Source: Kalmusia sp. IMI 367209 (Eukaryota; Ascomycota; Dothideomycetes; Pleosporales; Didymosphaeriaceae). Taken from it: a stretch of 64,000 bases of DNA. Numbering within the stretch: the first letter of the stretch is position 1; every line of letters starts with the position of its first letter. Below, piece by piece: positions 21,170-33,721 of this stretch. The translations under genes and the position numbers were made by a program. A model generated the notes under the pieces. The model made no database searches. It was not told where the DNA came from and worked only from the letters and a program-made list of their open reading frames with translations. Location: the NCBI GenBank assembly GCA_027946365.1, contig JAPEUQ010000004.1, positions 2,170,001 to 2,234,000 on the forward strand, written 5' to 3'.

Positions 21170-24100
21170 TCACAAAACTATCAGATTATTGATCCTCACG
21201 CCCTGGCTAAGAAAATAATACCTCCGCCTAACGCCCACCGCAGCAGCCCTCCTCAGCGACGCCATCGTCTCATCGCCGCCGCCAACCATAATGAGTGGAA
21301 TAGGATGCGGTCGTGGTATGCCGGAGGGTGTATATTGCGTTTCGTCGAGGAGGGGCTGGACGAGGTTGAAGGGAGCAAACGGCGGTGAACTCGCCGGCTC
21401 ACGCGGTGGTTGTTTCGACGACATCTTCGAACGAGGGCGCGCGTTGTCAGAGCTTGAACTGCTCTGCTTCGATGATTTGTCCTGCTGGGCGGATTGTGGA
21501 CCTTTCTTCTCGCTGTGCTGTCTGCCCATTGCTCGGTCCTGGGGTGGATGGACCACATCTTGTTCGTGGGTGTCATCGTCCTCGGCCTCCTGCATTGTGG
21601 AGGGGAAGTCGTACTGGGGCTCTTCATGCTCTGGATAGCTTACGATAACTACCATCTGTAGACTCGAGCTCTTTGGCGGATAGGCGGGGATATTTCGCAG
21701 CTTGGCAGAGAATGAGCAACCACCCCGCGGGATGACAATGATCTGGTAGCTCTTCGGGATCTCCAGCGGCAGGCGTTCATCACACAGTGGGTTTGGGTGA
21801 ATGTAGACCGACGACCAACTTAGCGCATGATCCTCGCTGTAGGTGAGGTCTGGATCAGGCACGTCTGGAAGAGGCGCGGAGCCGGGGCCTAGGGGCAAGG
21901 TACCTTGGATAGCTGACCGTTGGGTTGACTGAGGGTTCTGAGTACTAGAAGCAGAGGACGGCGACGCCGTTATCGACGAGGAAGGCGCTGCCAGCAACGC
22001 TTGGAGGGAGTGGAGGAGAGATGATAGATAAGACGATTCACTTTCCATCGACTGTTCGTCGATATCTAGATCCACTATTTCCAAATTGGTCAAGTTGCCC
22101 ATGCCCTCCAATGCATCGTCAAGGAGTTCTGAAAGAGCACCTGAAGATGGCGTAATTGTAGGTTTAGGAGGAAGGTCAATAACCAAGTCCACCATCTGCC
22201 CATCGCGCGTACGTGTGAAGAATGGATCCGTTGGGTTGAAACTCTCGATAGTCGAACGAGACATGTAAACCTTTTCGTCGCGACCGAGGGCCACATTTGA
22301 TATGGCATAAATGCGGAATTGCTCATCCATAGATATCTCCTGCTGGAATGGCAGCGTCTCCGGCTCTCTCACCATTCCTAGACGAACTCCGCTCATAGAG
22401 TTAACGAGGATACCCTCGTGTACCCTCTGCAGGGTTCCCATCTGGATATTATTTGGTAGATTGGGAAACGAGAGGTCGAACGTGGCACGGACAGCTAGTT
22501 TTGAGCTCATCGCATTGTGAGGGACGAGCTCAGGCGGAAGTGTCCATGGATAGTACGTGTAATTTGAAGGCGATTGAATGTCAGCCGCCGAGATACTTGG
22601 ATGGTCGGCATTAAACTCCACTAAAGGCGATTCGAGCGTCTCTCTTGTGGGCATGAGGTGCAATCGCGCCAGACTTGCGGCGTGGAAGATGTCTGGTCGA
22701 GCAGCTGTCGCTGAGATGCTAAAAGGAAGCGCCTTCGGTGGGAGGGCGCACATGCCAATTACAGGCTGCGGTTCCGGGTCTAGATCGTTACGTTTGACGG
22801 ACTTTGACGGTCGCAATCGTTTCGGAATGATCAACGGATGACCTTCAGTAGTGAAGACGAATGGCGCATCCCATGTATTGAGTGGATGCGAAGGGTCAAA
22901 GGTCAGAAAGAGGTACTTGGCCGTTTCGCCCAGGAAGAAACTCTCCATGCGGTCACTCAATTCTCCACTTCGCACGTCATGCAGCCCAGCCCAGCCACAC
23001 TTGGTCCAGCATCGCCGTTTAATGTCTCGCAAAACCATTTCAGCAACATACAGGTACCAAGGGTCTTTCGTTGCCCGATACAAATACCAATTGGACTCGA
23101 TAAACTCAGGCCGTCCGGGCCACCAACGCAGACCACTCTCAATGTTCCCTGTTGCTGTCGACCATCTTTCAGGCATCGCAGAATACCGGGTCCACAGAGC
23201 GGTATACAGCAGATGTGTCTCGATAGCCTCATCCAGCTCCCCTGCCATGGTCAAAAGCCCCTGATAGTAAGCGCTCAGGCTGTCAATCCAAAAGGCTCGC
23301 ATAGCCCCAGTGTAAAGGTCTACTTGGAAATAGTGCGGATGTTGGTGTTGTGGCCCGCGGTAGATTTGACGCTTGATTGCTTCGTGAGCATCCTGCCACG
23401 TCCGAAGAAAAACATCTGGCGAATCGAGATGCGCGTGCTCGGCCTCGTAGGGCAACCCCGAGAGTAATATGTGCGATTTGAGAGCGTACTCAAAGAAGCT
23501 ATCAATACCAGCTCCAATGCCGGTATACGGCGATACCCATTGTCCCGTCTCCGCATCTATACCAGCTCCAATCAGGCCTATGGTGCTGCGACGCGACCAG
23601 ACGGCCCAGAAGGCATCCTTGGCTGCAATTTCAAAGCGAGAATCCCCCGTCAGTCGGCTAAGAGTGGTGAACTCTAACACGAGACTACCTGCACCGGCAC
23701 TGCATGTTTCGGTAATCTCAGTTCCTTGATCTTTTGGGTCCTTGCTGCACTGTCCATGCTCCGCATCGTTATTGTACGGTGAGTTCGCATAAAATGGCAC
23801 ACCGTACCGCAGGTTGACGCGAGGGTATGGGAGACCAGTCGGGGTATGAAAAGCGGGTATCAGCCGTTCAGCAAGGTCGGTAGCCAAGCGGAGCAGCTGG
23901 CCGTCGTACACCAACCCGTTGCGCCAAAAAATGCCTTCTTTCCCCTTTTTCTTCTGCACTTTTGCGTCGTAGCCACGGATAGGCAGATCCCCTACTGCAA
24001 ATTGATGTGCGCTCAGCAGCCCTCCAACCCCACGTATGACCGTCTCAAAGACCTGCACCTTGCTATCCAGATCAAAGCCTCGCGATCTTTTCCCCTGGCC

Positions 24101-24597
24101 TTTGGGACCCTTCGAGCCGTCTCCATAATGCTGCACCAGCGACTTGACGCCATCCTGGAAATCGTCTAGCGGCTTGTTCCGACCACGCTTCACAGGTGGG
24201 GGTGTGGAAGCGAGGATGGCGAGAGTCGACAGACTATCGATCAGTGTCAACGAGTAATTCCCCAGAACATCATTCACTTCGATATGCGTAGGATTGTGGC
24301 GGTCGCGAGTGAGGGGGGTGCAGCTGAGCGGGCGCAATTCATCCTCGGGAAAGGCGTATTTCATGTAACCATCGTAGCCATGGTAGAAGATGTCTATCGT
24401 CTCTTGTCTAAGGAGATCAGCACTTGAACCCTTATATTAAAGCTTCACCAAGGATACCTCAGACTCGCAATTGTGTCATCTGTCATGCCACGCGCGAGCG
24501 TACACCAGAGACACAGCAACAGCATCCATGTCAGGCGAAAGGAAGCTCCCCCGGGCTCTGGGGCGCATCGCCGTGCCGGCCGTCCAGAGGAGTGCAT
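21170..24597 (-). CDS. ER degradation-enhancing alpha-mannosidase (EDEM/Htm1/Mnl1), GH47
   Basis: Two exons, 24597-24458 and 24407-21170, with a 50-nt intron (GTATCC to CCTTAG), give 1,125 aa. Exon 1 carries a signal peptide (hydrophobic core WMLLLCLWCTLA). The GH47 catalytic domain starts with IDIFYHGYDGYMKYAFPEDE and runs to about residue 520, with SAGAGSLVLEFTTLSRLTGD and ESNWYLYRATKDPWYL as landmarks. A protease-associated-like segment lies near the C-terminus (IVIPRGGCSFSAKLRNI and IPLIMVGGGDE), as in EDEM3-like proteins, and is split by a Ser/Gln-rich disordered insert. The enzyme trims mannose from misfolded glycoproteins in the ER lumen to mark them for degradation. No C-terminal KDEL-type signal is seen (the end is NNLIVL). 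A further in-frame Met at 24681 would lengthen the N-terminus. Confidence 0.9.
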
Positions 24598-24904
24598 GCC
24601 CAAGAGAGCCCCGGTGCGGCGACATGGGGTTTGGCCAGAGTGCAGGAGAGAAACACAGGCGGCGGGGTCAGCAAAGAGCACGTCTCATGGCGTCGATAGC
24701 CGGGATTCGAGTTCGGCCACCTGGTCGTTTCGCTGGGGCCCGGCCGTGCGCATCGCTTGGCGCGTGTCGTCAACTTTTTGTCGGGAGACCGCATTTAGCG
24801 TCACCATCTGCGCGCCTCTCCGTGCCAGCTCCAATTCCTTCACTTCATGTATTGTATCCCTGCATTCGCCTTGTAATTTGTAGTTTCTATCTTCCTCCAT
24901 CACA
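24598..24904. promoter_or_regulatory. Divergent promoter of the EDEM and TIM50 genes
   Basis: 307 bp separate the two divergent start codons. The sequence is GC-rich with CGC-type CpG runs. No TATA box is clear. Confidence 0.4.
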
Positions 24905-26635
24905 ATGCTGTCACGCGCAGCTTCCCGCGCCCTACGCACCGCGCCTGCCCTGCAGGTCCCACGCATCGCTCCCGTAGCCTTGACCTCGCAGCGCATACGC
25001 TTCTACGCTAAGCAGTCTGGCCGCGACAACACATGGAAGCGCAATGATCCCGTCAAGTTCGATAGCTCGAACAAGTCACAGCCAAATCCCGTCCATCCCA
25101 ACGAGCAGCCCGAGTTCGATGCGGCAGCGGCACCAGAGCGCAACACCACCCCATCAGGGTCACCAGGGTCCGCTAAAGAGAACACAGAGCCTACCACAGA
25201 GGGCCAACAGCAACCACAAAAGCCTCTGCCTGATCTGCGCCAGGGCATCCCATCCACCTTCGGGGCAGAATTTGGCGGCGCCGAAGCAAAGTCGCAGCAC
25301 GACCCCAACATCACCGAGGACCCTGAGAAGGAGCCTGCGCCTGGGCGCGAAGGTGGAGAGCTACCCAAATCTGCATACGAAACAAGCACCGATAGGAGGC
25401 GCAACCGCGTCGCCAACTGGTCATACATAGCCTTCGCGCTCTTCGGAACCGTGAGTGGGGCGTACTTATGCAGGAATTGGGAGACGGAAGAGGAAGAAAA
25501 GAAACACCCAGATGCACCTTCGGGATGGAGCCCGGGCCTGATGTACAAGCGTGCGCAAGCTCGTGTCACTGGCGAAATGGGTTACTATACCGAGCCGACT
25601 TTCGAGAAACTTCTACCAGAGGTCGAGATGATGCCCCCACTGACTCTAGTCTTGAGTCTGGAGGACCTGCTGGTGCACTCTGAATGGACAACAAAGCACG
25701 GCTGGCGGACGGCGAAGCGTCCTGGCGTAGACTACTTCCTCCGGTACCTAAGCCAATACTACGAGCTGGTCATTTTCACATCCGCCAAATCTATGGATGC
25801 CGACCCCATTATTCGAAAACTCGACCCCTATCGCATAGTCATGTGGCCGCTGTTTCGTGAAGCCACTCGCTATGAGAAGGGTGACTACATCAAGGTATGT
25901 AAATTGCGTGTAACGATAATCACATGCTAACACTCGCAGGATCTCTCCCATCTGAACCGCGACCTATCGAGAACCATCATCATCGATACTGATCCTTCAC
26001 ACGTGAAGCTACAGCCCGAGAATGCCATTGTTCTTCCGAAATGGAAAGGACAACCCGGCGACAAGGGCCTTGTATCCCTGATCCCCTTCCTCGAATACCT
26101 CGCTATGCTGCAACAAGGTGGCGGCAACTTTGATGTGCGAAAAGCAATCAAGTCCATGGAAGGCAAGGACATACCGACGGAATTTGCACGCCGTGAAGCA
26201 AAATTGCGCGTCGAATTCCAGAAAGAGCTTCAAGCGGAGCAGGCGAAGAAGGGCAAGCATAGCGCTGGGGGTTTTCTGATGGGCGCCCTCGGGATGGGTA
26301 GCAACAAGGGGCAGATGATCCTTTCTGACGGTACCAACATGTCCGAGGGCATGGCACAGGGAAAGATGATGATTGACATGTTCCGCGAAATCGGCCAGAA
26401 GCAGTATCAAACCATGGACAAGGAGATTCGCGAGAACGGTGAGAAGTGGCTAAAGGAGATGGCCGAGGAAGAGAAGAAGTTTCAAGAAGAGCAGATGAAG
26501 AACATGAAGAGCGGCGCGCTGAGCTGGTTTGGAGGTAGTGCTGCGGCTCAGGAGGCTGCTCACAACGCACCGCCAGCTACATCACCACCAGCGCCATTAC
26601 CTGAGGCGGCTCGACTTGAGGGAAAACCGTCGTGA
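24905..26635 (+). CDS. TIM50: Mitochondrial inner-membrane translocase subunit Tim50
   Basis: Two exons, 24905-25894 and 25940-26635, with a 45-nt intron (GTATGT, GCTAAC, GCAG), encode 561 aa. The N-terminus is a mitochondrial presequence (MLSRAASRALRTAPALQVP). A Pro/Gln-rich region follows, then one membrane helix (WSYIAFALFGTVSGAYL, about residues 175-192). The intermembrane-space FCP1/NIF-like domain starts at LTLVLSLEDLLVHSEW. The phosphatase motif DxDxT is replaced by SLEDL, as is usual for Tim50, so it is a receptor rather than an enzyme. It guides presequence proteins from the TOM to the TIM23 complex. The C-terminus has a charged helix (MAEEEKKFQEEQMKNMK) and a Pro/Ala tail. Confidence 0.93.
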
Positions 26636-27004
26636 GTTTCTTGTGGGACGGCGTTTGGGATGTAAAATCATGTACCGTTTCCACTCTTGTCTAGAAGAGA
26701 CACAATTGCATCTGGGTGGTATGGGGAATGTATTATATATTGCATGTCAATGGGAGATCGCTTGTCTGATATGAAAGTTTAGCCGTGTACAACTCCGATC
26801 ATATCTTTGCGTTGATGATGCGTGTGAGCGGTTCGCATTATGATTGAAAATACAGCTACTCGACGGACTTAGAGCCCTCACCGGAAATAAGAGCACCAGT
26901 ACTGGCGGGGCTGCCGCGGCATCTCAATTGGTCGTTTCAATTACACCGCGTCGACGACAGCTGCTTCTCGACGTAACACATAGATCCTACACAATAAATC
27001 AGAC
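26636..27004. other. Intergenic between TIM50 and the F-box-like gene
   Basis: About 370 bp should hold the TIM50 3' end and the promoter of the next gene. Nothing distinctive is seen. Confidence 0.35.
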
Positions 27005-28833
27005 ATGGCGACTCCTTCCTCGAGCGCCCAAGAGCTGTACCAGAGCAGTCGCACTAATGTCACGCTCGCAAGCCCTCCCTCACCGCCGCCCACCTATAGT
27101 CCTCCCCACGACCAGCTGGGCCCCGAACCCGCCGACGTCGCTCTCGGCACCATGCACACCATCAACCCCGAGCTCTTCGAGCAGTTCAGCATCGATGGTG
27201 ACGACATCGACGACGATAGCGGCGAAATCGAATACGAGGACGACATCCCCGCCAGTGTCCTCGAACATTTCCACAAACTCGACGAGCAGCTAGATCAAAG
27301 ACCAGTTCCGCAATCCTCGCAGCCTGTTCCTGAGACCCCGTTCCCACTCTTGCGCCTGCCCCTTGAGCTGCGGGAGCAGATATACGCGGAGTATTTCAAT
27401 CCAAGGGATAGGCTGGAGACGTTTGAGCTAGATGTTGGGCCAACAGGGAATAGTTCGTATAGGAGGTATAACTTCGAGTTTGGGCTGTTGAGGACAAGTA
27501 AGCAGGTTTATTTGGAGGCGGTGAAGGTGTGGAGGATGAGGAACGTGTTCTTGAGGCTGGAGACGCCGTGGCCGACTGCGGGAATGGTGCATCATATTTC
27601 TTCTGAAGGTACGTGACCTGGCATACTACTGCACATGTTGCATGTGTATTGCATATCCCAAGAGAAATGGCTAAACGCAATATACTGACTCGAACTCCAA
27701 TCGTAGGTCACGTACCCATTGTTGCTGCTGGAGCTCGAGCAGACTTGTTCAATCAACACACATCTCTCGTTCAGATCACTGCTCCTCTGCACTCTGTCAT
27801 CGTTCCAGAGCATACCCTTATTCTACTTTTAGACGACCTCCCTCTGTTTACAAAAGTCTGGTAAGTCACGTCACTGCACGTGATTCCCCTGCAACTTGCG
27901 CTCATACACCCGATTTGCAGGTATTACTCGGCCCTCAGCTACGCCAACCTCAATCCACAAATATGCCTTTCGTTCATATTGCGAGATCCATATTATCCCG
28001 CAGACCCCAAGCCGATCTCCTTAGCGATGCAAAGGAAGCTTTTGCTTCCGTTCGGGGACGTAAAAGGTCTTTACGAGACGAAATTCGAAGAATATGACGA
28101 AGGCATCGCTGCGGAACTTCGGCAACGCATGGCTGTCCCCTACCCCACGATCCAAGAATGCTGCGAGCAGTCCGCAACCATGATGGAAGAAGGCGACCAC
28201 TTGTTCGCCGAAAAACATTTCCAAGACGCTCTAGATACCTACGTAAAATCCTTCGACGCAATCCACATCAAAGTCTCCGGGCGCAGCAGGCGCGTGCTCG
28301 CAGACCATTTCTTCGCCGACGACATCACTGAAGGACGATTCGCAGGCCAGGCTGGCATGACAGTGCGTGTTATCCTGCGCATTCGTCTTGTTGCGCGCGT
28401 TGTACGCACGTATTTGCACCTTGGTCGACCGGAAGAAGCTGCGTTTTGGGGGATCCGCAGCATTAAGATCATGCGCGAAGATAGGGGAACCGCAATGGAG
28501 AATTTCTTCACTGAATTCATGCAGACGACCGACGTGGCACAAATTTTCATTTGGACTGCCACCGCACTTACACAATTGCGCCAGGGGTACGAATGGGTCG
28601 AAGAACGCAAGGAATATGAGGGCGATGAGGTGGCGAACTGTGACCATATGTGGAGGAGAGCAGGGAGGTACCTGGCGAAACTCAAATTTGATGGGGAGAG
28701 GAGGAGCATGTATAATGAGGCGAGGGAGTTTGGGGTTACGATTCCGGATTTTGCGAAGTTGACTGATAACGAGGATGACGATTTCGATGTCAGTAGTATG
28801 AGTCATTTGAATTTGGGAGCTGCGGAGAATTAG
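27005..28833 (+). CDS. F-box-like fungal protein of unknown target
   Basis: Three exons, 27005-27608, 27707-27860 and 27921-28833, with introns of 98 and 60 nt in consistent phase, encode 556 aa. The N-terminus is Pro/Ser-rich and then acidic (DGDDIDDDSGEIEYEDD, about residues 60-80). The segment FPLLRLPLELREQIYAEYF (about residue 115) matches the short F-box-like opening of many fungal proteins; it is followed by the RTSKQVYLEAVKVW pattern typical of that group. A helical stretch beginning near residue 325 (EEGDHLFAEKHFQDALDTYV) resembles a TPR unit. It may be a substrate adaptor of an SCF-type ubiquitin ligase, which is inference from the motif only. Confidence 0.75.
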
Positions 28834-29960
28834 GACAGCCTGGGATGGTTACTGGGTATGTGGTGGATTTGTGGAGGCGAAGTTCGTGAAATGCAGGTTT
28901 GACGAGAGCTGACGTCTTGGTACTACAGATTTGGAGGTGCGTTTTAGCGATAGGGGCGTAGTGCTTGAAGTCAATATTGTGAGCTCGTTAGTATGAAACT
29001 CGATCCTCGACCGCTTCAGTAAATTCATTGATTGATGCCTTAACCTCTTACTACGTCGCAATCATCCGCTGCCAGCAATAACCCTCACGAAAAGATTGAG
29101 ATGGAACGGATAGTTTTGTGACCGGGCGCTGAAACAAGTGCCGCAGGCGGTGAACTTTATCAATTAAATGCGTCCATCTTGTCGCATACGTACGTTGACT
29201 CGTAGAAGGAGCTTTGGTTTTTGGGAGAGCGCCTCACTTGCCGATAATACACTAGTGTACCTTCACCGACACTTTCGTCCTACTTCCCGCAGTGCGACCG
29301 TGCACACTACACGTAACCAGCCACAGTATACCTCCAACACACCATCTTTCATTATTGAATAGTAATGCGCTACATAGGTGTACAATTCTCTGCTAGGGCT
29401 CTTTATGAAAATGATCTCATACCATATCAGTATCTATTGTCGGTAGTGCCACTGTTCAGCATACCTCTTCATGCAGGACAGCTTAGGGCCGAAAGTTTCG
29501 AGATTCGCGAAACATTCCTCGACGATCGATATCGTTAGCCCTTGCGCGGCCCGCCACTTCAGGCTCATATGTTACACAGCGATGTTCTTATAGGCTCCAA
29601 TGAAACATACCGGAGCCCTTCCGGCCACGCCTCCAGTCACCCCGCTTTCATCATTCGCGCGTCTCTTACGTCCTAAATTCATATGCTTTCAGCTGCTTCT
29701 TCCGGGCCGCTCGAAGGGATCCTGCTTGCGTCCAAGACATGGTCATCGCGAGAGGTGCCATTGGCAAGTGGAAATCGTCCATGCGTGCATTTGCAAAGAC
29801 ACTGGTGCTCGACGTAACAGAGCTCCCGCGGAACCGAATCACCACTCGGACTCGCCGCTGATCCTAAAATCCAACAAATTCCATATCATGAATCCGCTCT
29901 TCGCACAACTTTGCCATACCATGCCGCTCCACAGTCCCTTCCCACCGTCGACTTTTCGGT
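28834..29960. other. Intergenic, nothing recognised
   Basis: 1.1 kb without a supported gene. Frames at 29168 and 29600 lack start context, exon partners or family signature. No repeat or RNA was seen. Confidence 0.4.
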
Positions 29961-31411
29961 ATGGGTACGAGCGTCTTTCATCCGGATGCTAGCTTCACCG
30001 CATGGGGTCCGTTCATCCACCAGCCGTACATTATTCAGCCAACCACAAAAAGTGATCTCATCATCGCGAGCATCGTGTTCGGTCTTACAATATCCCTCGC
30101 CGTCCTCGCCGCCTACCGTGGTATCAAACAGACGAAAGCGTCGCGCAGGCCATTGAAGAGTATATATGTATGGATGATATGGCTTGAGTTGGCGGCTTGT
30201 GTCGTCATCGCCATCCTATGTTTACTCTACCTAGTCAAAATCGTCAGACCTAGCTTCTATTTTTACATGGGCATTTGTACGTATTGCGTTTCTCTTATCC
30301 TAGACATGAACTCCTTGCATTCCGACTATACTAATTCAATAGTATTTCTCTGGTCGATCCAAATTCAACTACTACTGCAGATTATCATCAACCGGATTAG
30401 GATAATCTTGCAGGATCGAAGAAAAGGCAGAATCATACTCATCAGCGTAGCTATTTTCGTCACCTTGATCAACGTTAGTGTCTTCTGTATCTGGATGCCT
30501 GCTCGTTTAGAGATCAGCGAGAGGTGGGTGTTCCCTTTCCATAATTCACTTAGCCATCAAGTCAATTCAAAGTGTCAAATTTAGCGCCTAACGTTATCCT
30601 AGATACATCCAAATAAACAATGTCTGGGACCGAGTAGAGAAGGTCCTCTATCTGCTCGTCGACGGCTGCTTGAATTGGTATTTTATCCGTGTGGTCAAAA
30701 AGAACCTTGTTGAGAATGGTCTCCATAAGTACAACCGCCTTGTGCGGTTCAATCAGCGTATCATCGTCATCTCTTTGCTTATGGATGTCATGATCATCGG
30801 GTCCATGAGCATCCCGAACGGATTCGTGTACGTACTTTACTCCCTCCTTTATTGTCCTCGTCCTACGTCGCAGCGATATCGTTGCGATTACTTCGTATCT
30901 TCTGACACAATCTCGCAGCTACGCTATTTTTCACCCGCTCGCCTTCCTCGTCAAGCTGAACATCGAAATGACAATGGCCACCCTCATCCGCAAAATCGCG
31001 CTAGACAATCGTGGCACTCAAAACAGTTTCCTCGTTACGTTCGCCTCCGCGTCTACTGAGGGCCCGCAGGCCCCAATGATAAGTCGCAGCGTCTCTCAAA
31101 GAAGGCATCCACGATGGCTACCCTCCCTGATCGGTGCAAATTCGAGGTGGCGCCGGCATTCGCACCAAGAAGATGGCATCCGCAAGACGGAAGAGTTCTC
31201 CGTGCTGAGTAGACGCAGATCACAGCTTTCGACGCAGCTACTCTGCGGACAGAGCGAGAAGCTGATGCGCAAGCGGCGAAATAGTCTAGGGCTTGAGGAG
31301 ATGAGTTTGGGGAGCGCGGAGGAGTGTTCGAGAGGGTCTGGCGCGGGGAGCTTTGATGAGGTGGACTTGGTGGCGCCGGAGCCGGCGGTGAGGAGATGGG
31401 AGGAAAGGTAG
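29961..31411 (+). CDS. Seven-transmembrane fungal protein, unknown function
   Basis: Four exons, 29961-30276, 30343-30523, 30603-30827 and 30919-31411, with introns of 66, 79 and 91 nt (GTACGT, GTGGGT and GTACGT donors), encode 404 aa in exact phase. About seven hydrophobic helices fill residues 30-280, including IIASIVFGLTISLAVLAAY, LAACVVIAILCLLYLV, FVTLINVSVFCIW, IVISLLMDVMIIGSMSI and IFHPLAFLVKLNIEM. The loop RPLKSIYVWMIWLE after helix 1 is typical of a widespread uncharacterised group of Pezizomycotina integral membrane proteins. The last 120 residues are a basic, Ser-rich cytosolic tail. A receptor role is possible but nothing here proves it. Confidence 0.75.
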
Positions 31412-33023
31412 ACAGAAATAGATTTCTTTTTCCTTGCTCTATCTTGCTTTTGTTGGGATAGTACATCCCATGTGCTCCCTGCCTAAACCGTCTCACACAC
31501 TTAATGACATCGCACCCTGATGATGCCGAAGGATATATACGCATCAAAATCCGCGACCATGTGGAGACTATTGAGACTTTGATTCGGTGGACGGTAGGCC
31601 GAACCGATTTCTGCGACAGGTAACGGGATGATGGCGATAGCCTTTGCACCAGTAAATATATGATGTGTTCTTTGATATAGGGGACATGTACATGTTGCGC
31701 CGTGTGGGCAGAGTGCTCTACTTGTCTAAAGGAGGAGAATATTGAGCTACGGAAAATGTGTTGTAGAGTAGTAAAGAGTAATGAGTAATGTCAAAAATGT
31801 AAAATATATTGCATTGAGATGAATTCTAGTTCCTTGGTTACAGCTGAGAATAAGACTTACTACACAGATGCCATCAATTTCAGCCGGGGATTCTTCACTG
31901 CCCTCGGATATGAACGGACTTTTGAGGGCAGCTTTGGGAGAGTTAGAGATGCAGTGAGGTTGGACAGTTCTCAATTGGAGCCACACATTCTGAAAGCACA
32001 CCCCGGTGCACCTATAGCTCAGCAGCCAACAACCATACTACCTCTATCAGTCCCGTAGCCCTAAAGCGCAAACACAGAGGTACGGGCTTTTGGCATTGTC
32101 TTGCTTCGAGTGTGGTCATGCTTGAGGCGTTGTTTCGTAACCCTACGGCAAGGTTATCGCCCCTCTAGGGTCGCAGATTACATCACTTAATGCGCATCAG
32201 TCCTCAGAGTGTTTAATCCATACATGGATACAATTCTTTGCAACAGTCTTGAAGAAGACGGAATTCTTACTCAATTTACTTCTTAAAACGTATGCTCAGA
32301 TATCCCTGCATAAAAAGCCCTACTAGAACACGTATTTGAAAGATGTAACGACTATAGGACATACTCAATAAATGATCTAGCTATATACCTCCAATGGATG
32401 GTGATCGTCCGCGTACGCTTGAGCTTTGTCTTTGGCTGGCACCAGAGAGTCATACCTATAGCGTGTGCAAATGTGTATGCAGAGCGTTGGAAAAGTAGAG
32501 TAGTTTAGAGAGGGGAAGGATGTGCGAGGGAAGGTTCTGCACAGTGCAAGCTCTTATGCAGTCTCTTTTCGTGTTGCGAAGTATCCTCCTAGCTCCCTTC
32601 GGTACCAAGAAATCTTTACCATAAAGACCTCATAATCAGAGGCAAAGTCCTCCAGATGCGGAAGCACTTGAGCCAACCCTTCGTCGTTTAGGAGAAAAAT
32701 TTAAGAGTCCACTCCAATATCTTCTGACAATATAAAGTCTATGAGCGGGCTTCATCTGCACCTCTTACACCCAGATCTCCTCTCCCCTCACCCCTTCGCC
32801 TTTGCTCATTCACCCACGCCCCTCTTTCACCACTCCCAACGCATTCCCTCGCACGGACCACCAGTCCCCACTAGCGCCCACTAGCGCGCCTCCCCCCAGT
32901 ATATAAAATCGCGCCAGCTCCCGCCTGCCCTCCTCTTTTCTCCCCCATCCCGGTGCATGGGCTTTATCTGCAGCAGTGAAGATTCGTCTGAGCTCAGATT
33001 TTTGCTAGTTGAAAACTACAACT
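31412..33023. other. Intergenic with a strong-looking core promoter at its end
   Basis: No gene is supported in the first 1.4 kb. From about 32760 to 32990 the plus strand is pyrimidine-rich (TCTCCTCTCCCCTCACCCC), with a TATA box at 32902, a layout seen in front of highly expressed fungal genes. Confidence 0.4.
32902..32908 (+). promoter_or_regulatory. TATA box
   Basis: TATAAAA lies 116 bp before the ATG at 33024, followed by a CT-rich tract and ACAACTATGACC start context. It suggests a real transcription unit begins here. Confidence 0.45.
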
Positions 33024-33611
33024 ATGACCGCTTCTGTTGAGTCTTCGGATCGGCAGGGAATCTTTGGAAAGCTTTTTTCTCTCGGGGGGCATTTGTTGGC
33101 CTTTTCTGTTTACCTTTCATTGCGTGCGCTGGTGTGTGCTGGCGGCGTGAGGAAGAGGCGTTGCGGGCTTGTGAGCGAGGTCGGGGAAGGATTGAGAGAG
33201 GTGCGTGTTTGTTTGGTGGTTGTTTGCATAGGCGCTGGGCTTACCTTGTGTTTGCGACCGTTTGGGAGGTCTGCGCCAGTCGGTGGGACTCATACGGTCT
33301 TCTTTGCTGTCGATTGTTGGCGGCGTGGTGGTATCGATTTGTTTTGTAGGCAGGCTCGAGGGGCTGTGGGTACGCTTCGAGGAATCGAGGAAGGAACCAG
33401 GCATGTATGTCAAGATAGCAAGTATATGTTTCTACAGTATTTGACTAGGTTTCAGGGTCCAGTACCGCCAGAATGTGAAGATATATGGGAACACGCAATT
33501 AGCAATTCAGATCTATCCTGGGCTATTCACCACAGACCAATGACTGAGGGAACCCTAACGGCTCCCCATGCGCTATCGCCTATTCACAGCTCGTGTGCAC
33601 AAAAACGTTGA
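33024..33611 (+). CDS. Possible small gene of unknown function
   Basis: A frame of 195 codons opens with MTASVESSDRQGIFGKLFSL and a hydrophobic helix. Its start context and promoter are good. Its second half is poor in coding character and contains possible intron signals (GTGCGT near 33201; TTGTAG near 33347), so the true product may be a short spliced protein. I do not recognise it. Confidence 0.3.
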   Translation: MTASVESSDRQGIFGKLFSLGGHLLAFSVYLSLRALVCAGGVRKRRCGLVSEVGEGLREVRVCLVVVCIGAGLTLCLRPFGRSAPVGGTHTVFFAVDCWRRGGIDLFCRQARGAVGTLRGIEEGTRHVCQDSKYMFLQYLTRFQGPVPPECEDIWEHAISNSDLSWAIHHRPMTEGTLTAPHALSPIHSSCAQKR

Positions 33612-33721
33612 GGTGAGGGTATAAAACTAGCGACTGTCCTCTCGCAGGGAATATGCATCCTAGGTACGTTGCACAATGTGCCTCCAATCTGCTCATCGTG
33701 CTAAGTTTTGCGAATCACCGC

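Noticed and set aside
22838..23467. 209-codon plus-strand ORF
   Set aside because: It lies antisense within the conserved GH47 domain of the EDEM gene; a shadow frame.
31053..31649. 198-codon minus-strand ORF
   Set aside because: It is mostly antisense to the C-terminal exon of the seven-helix protein.
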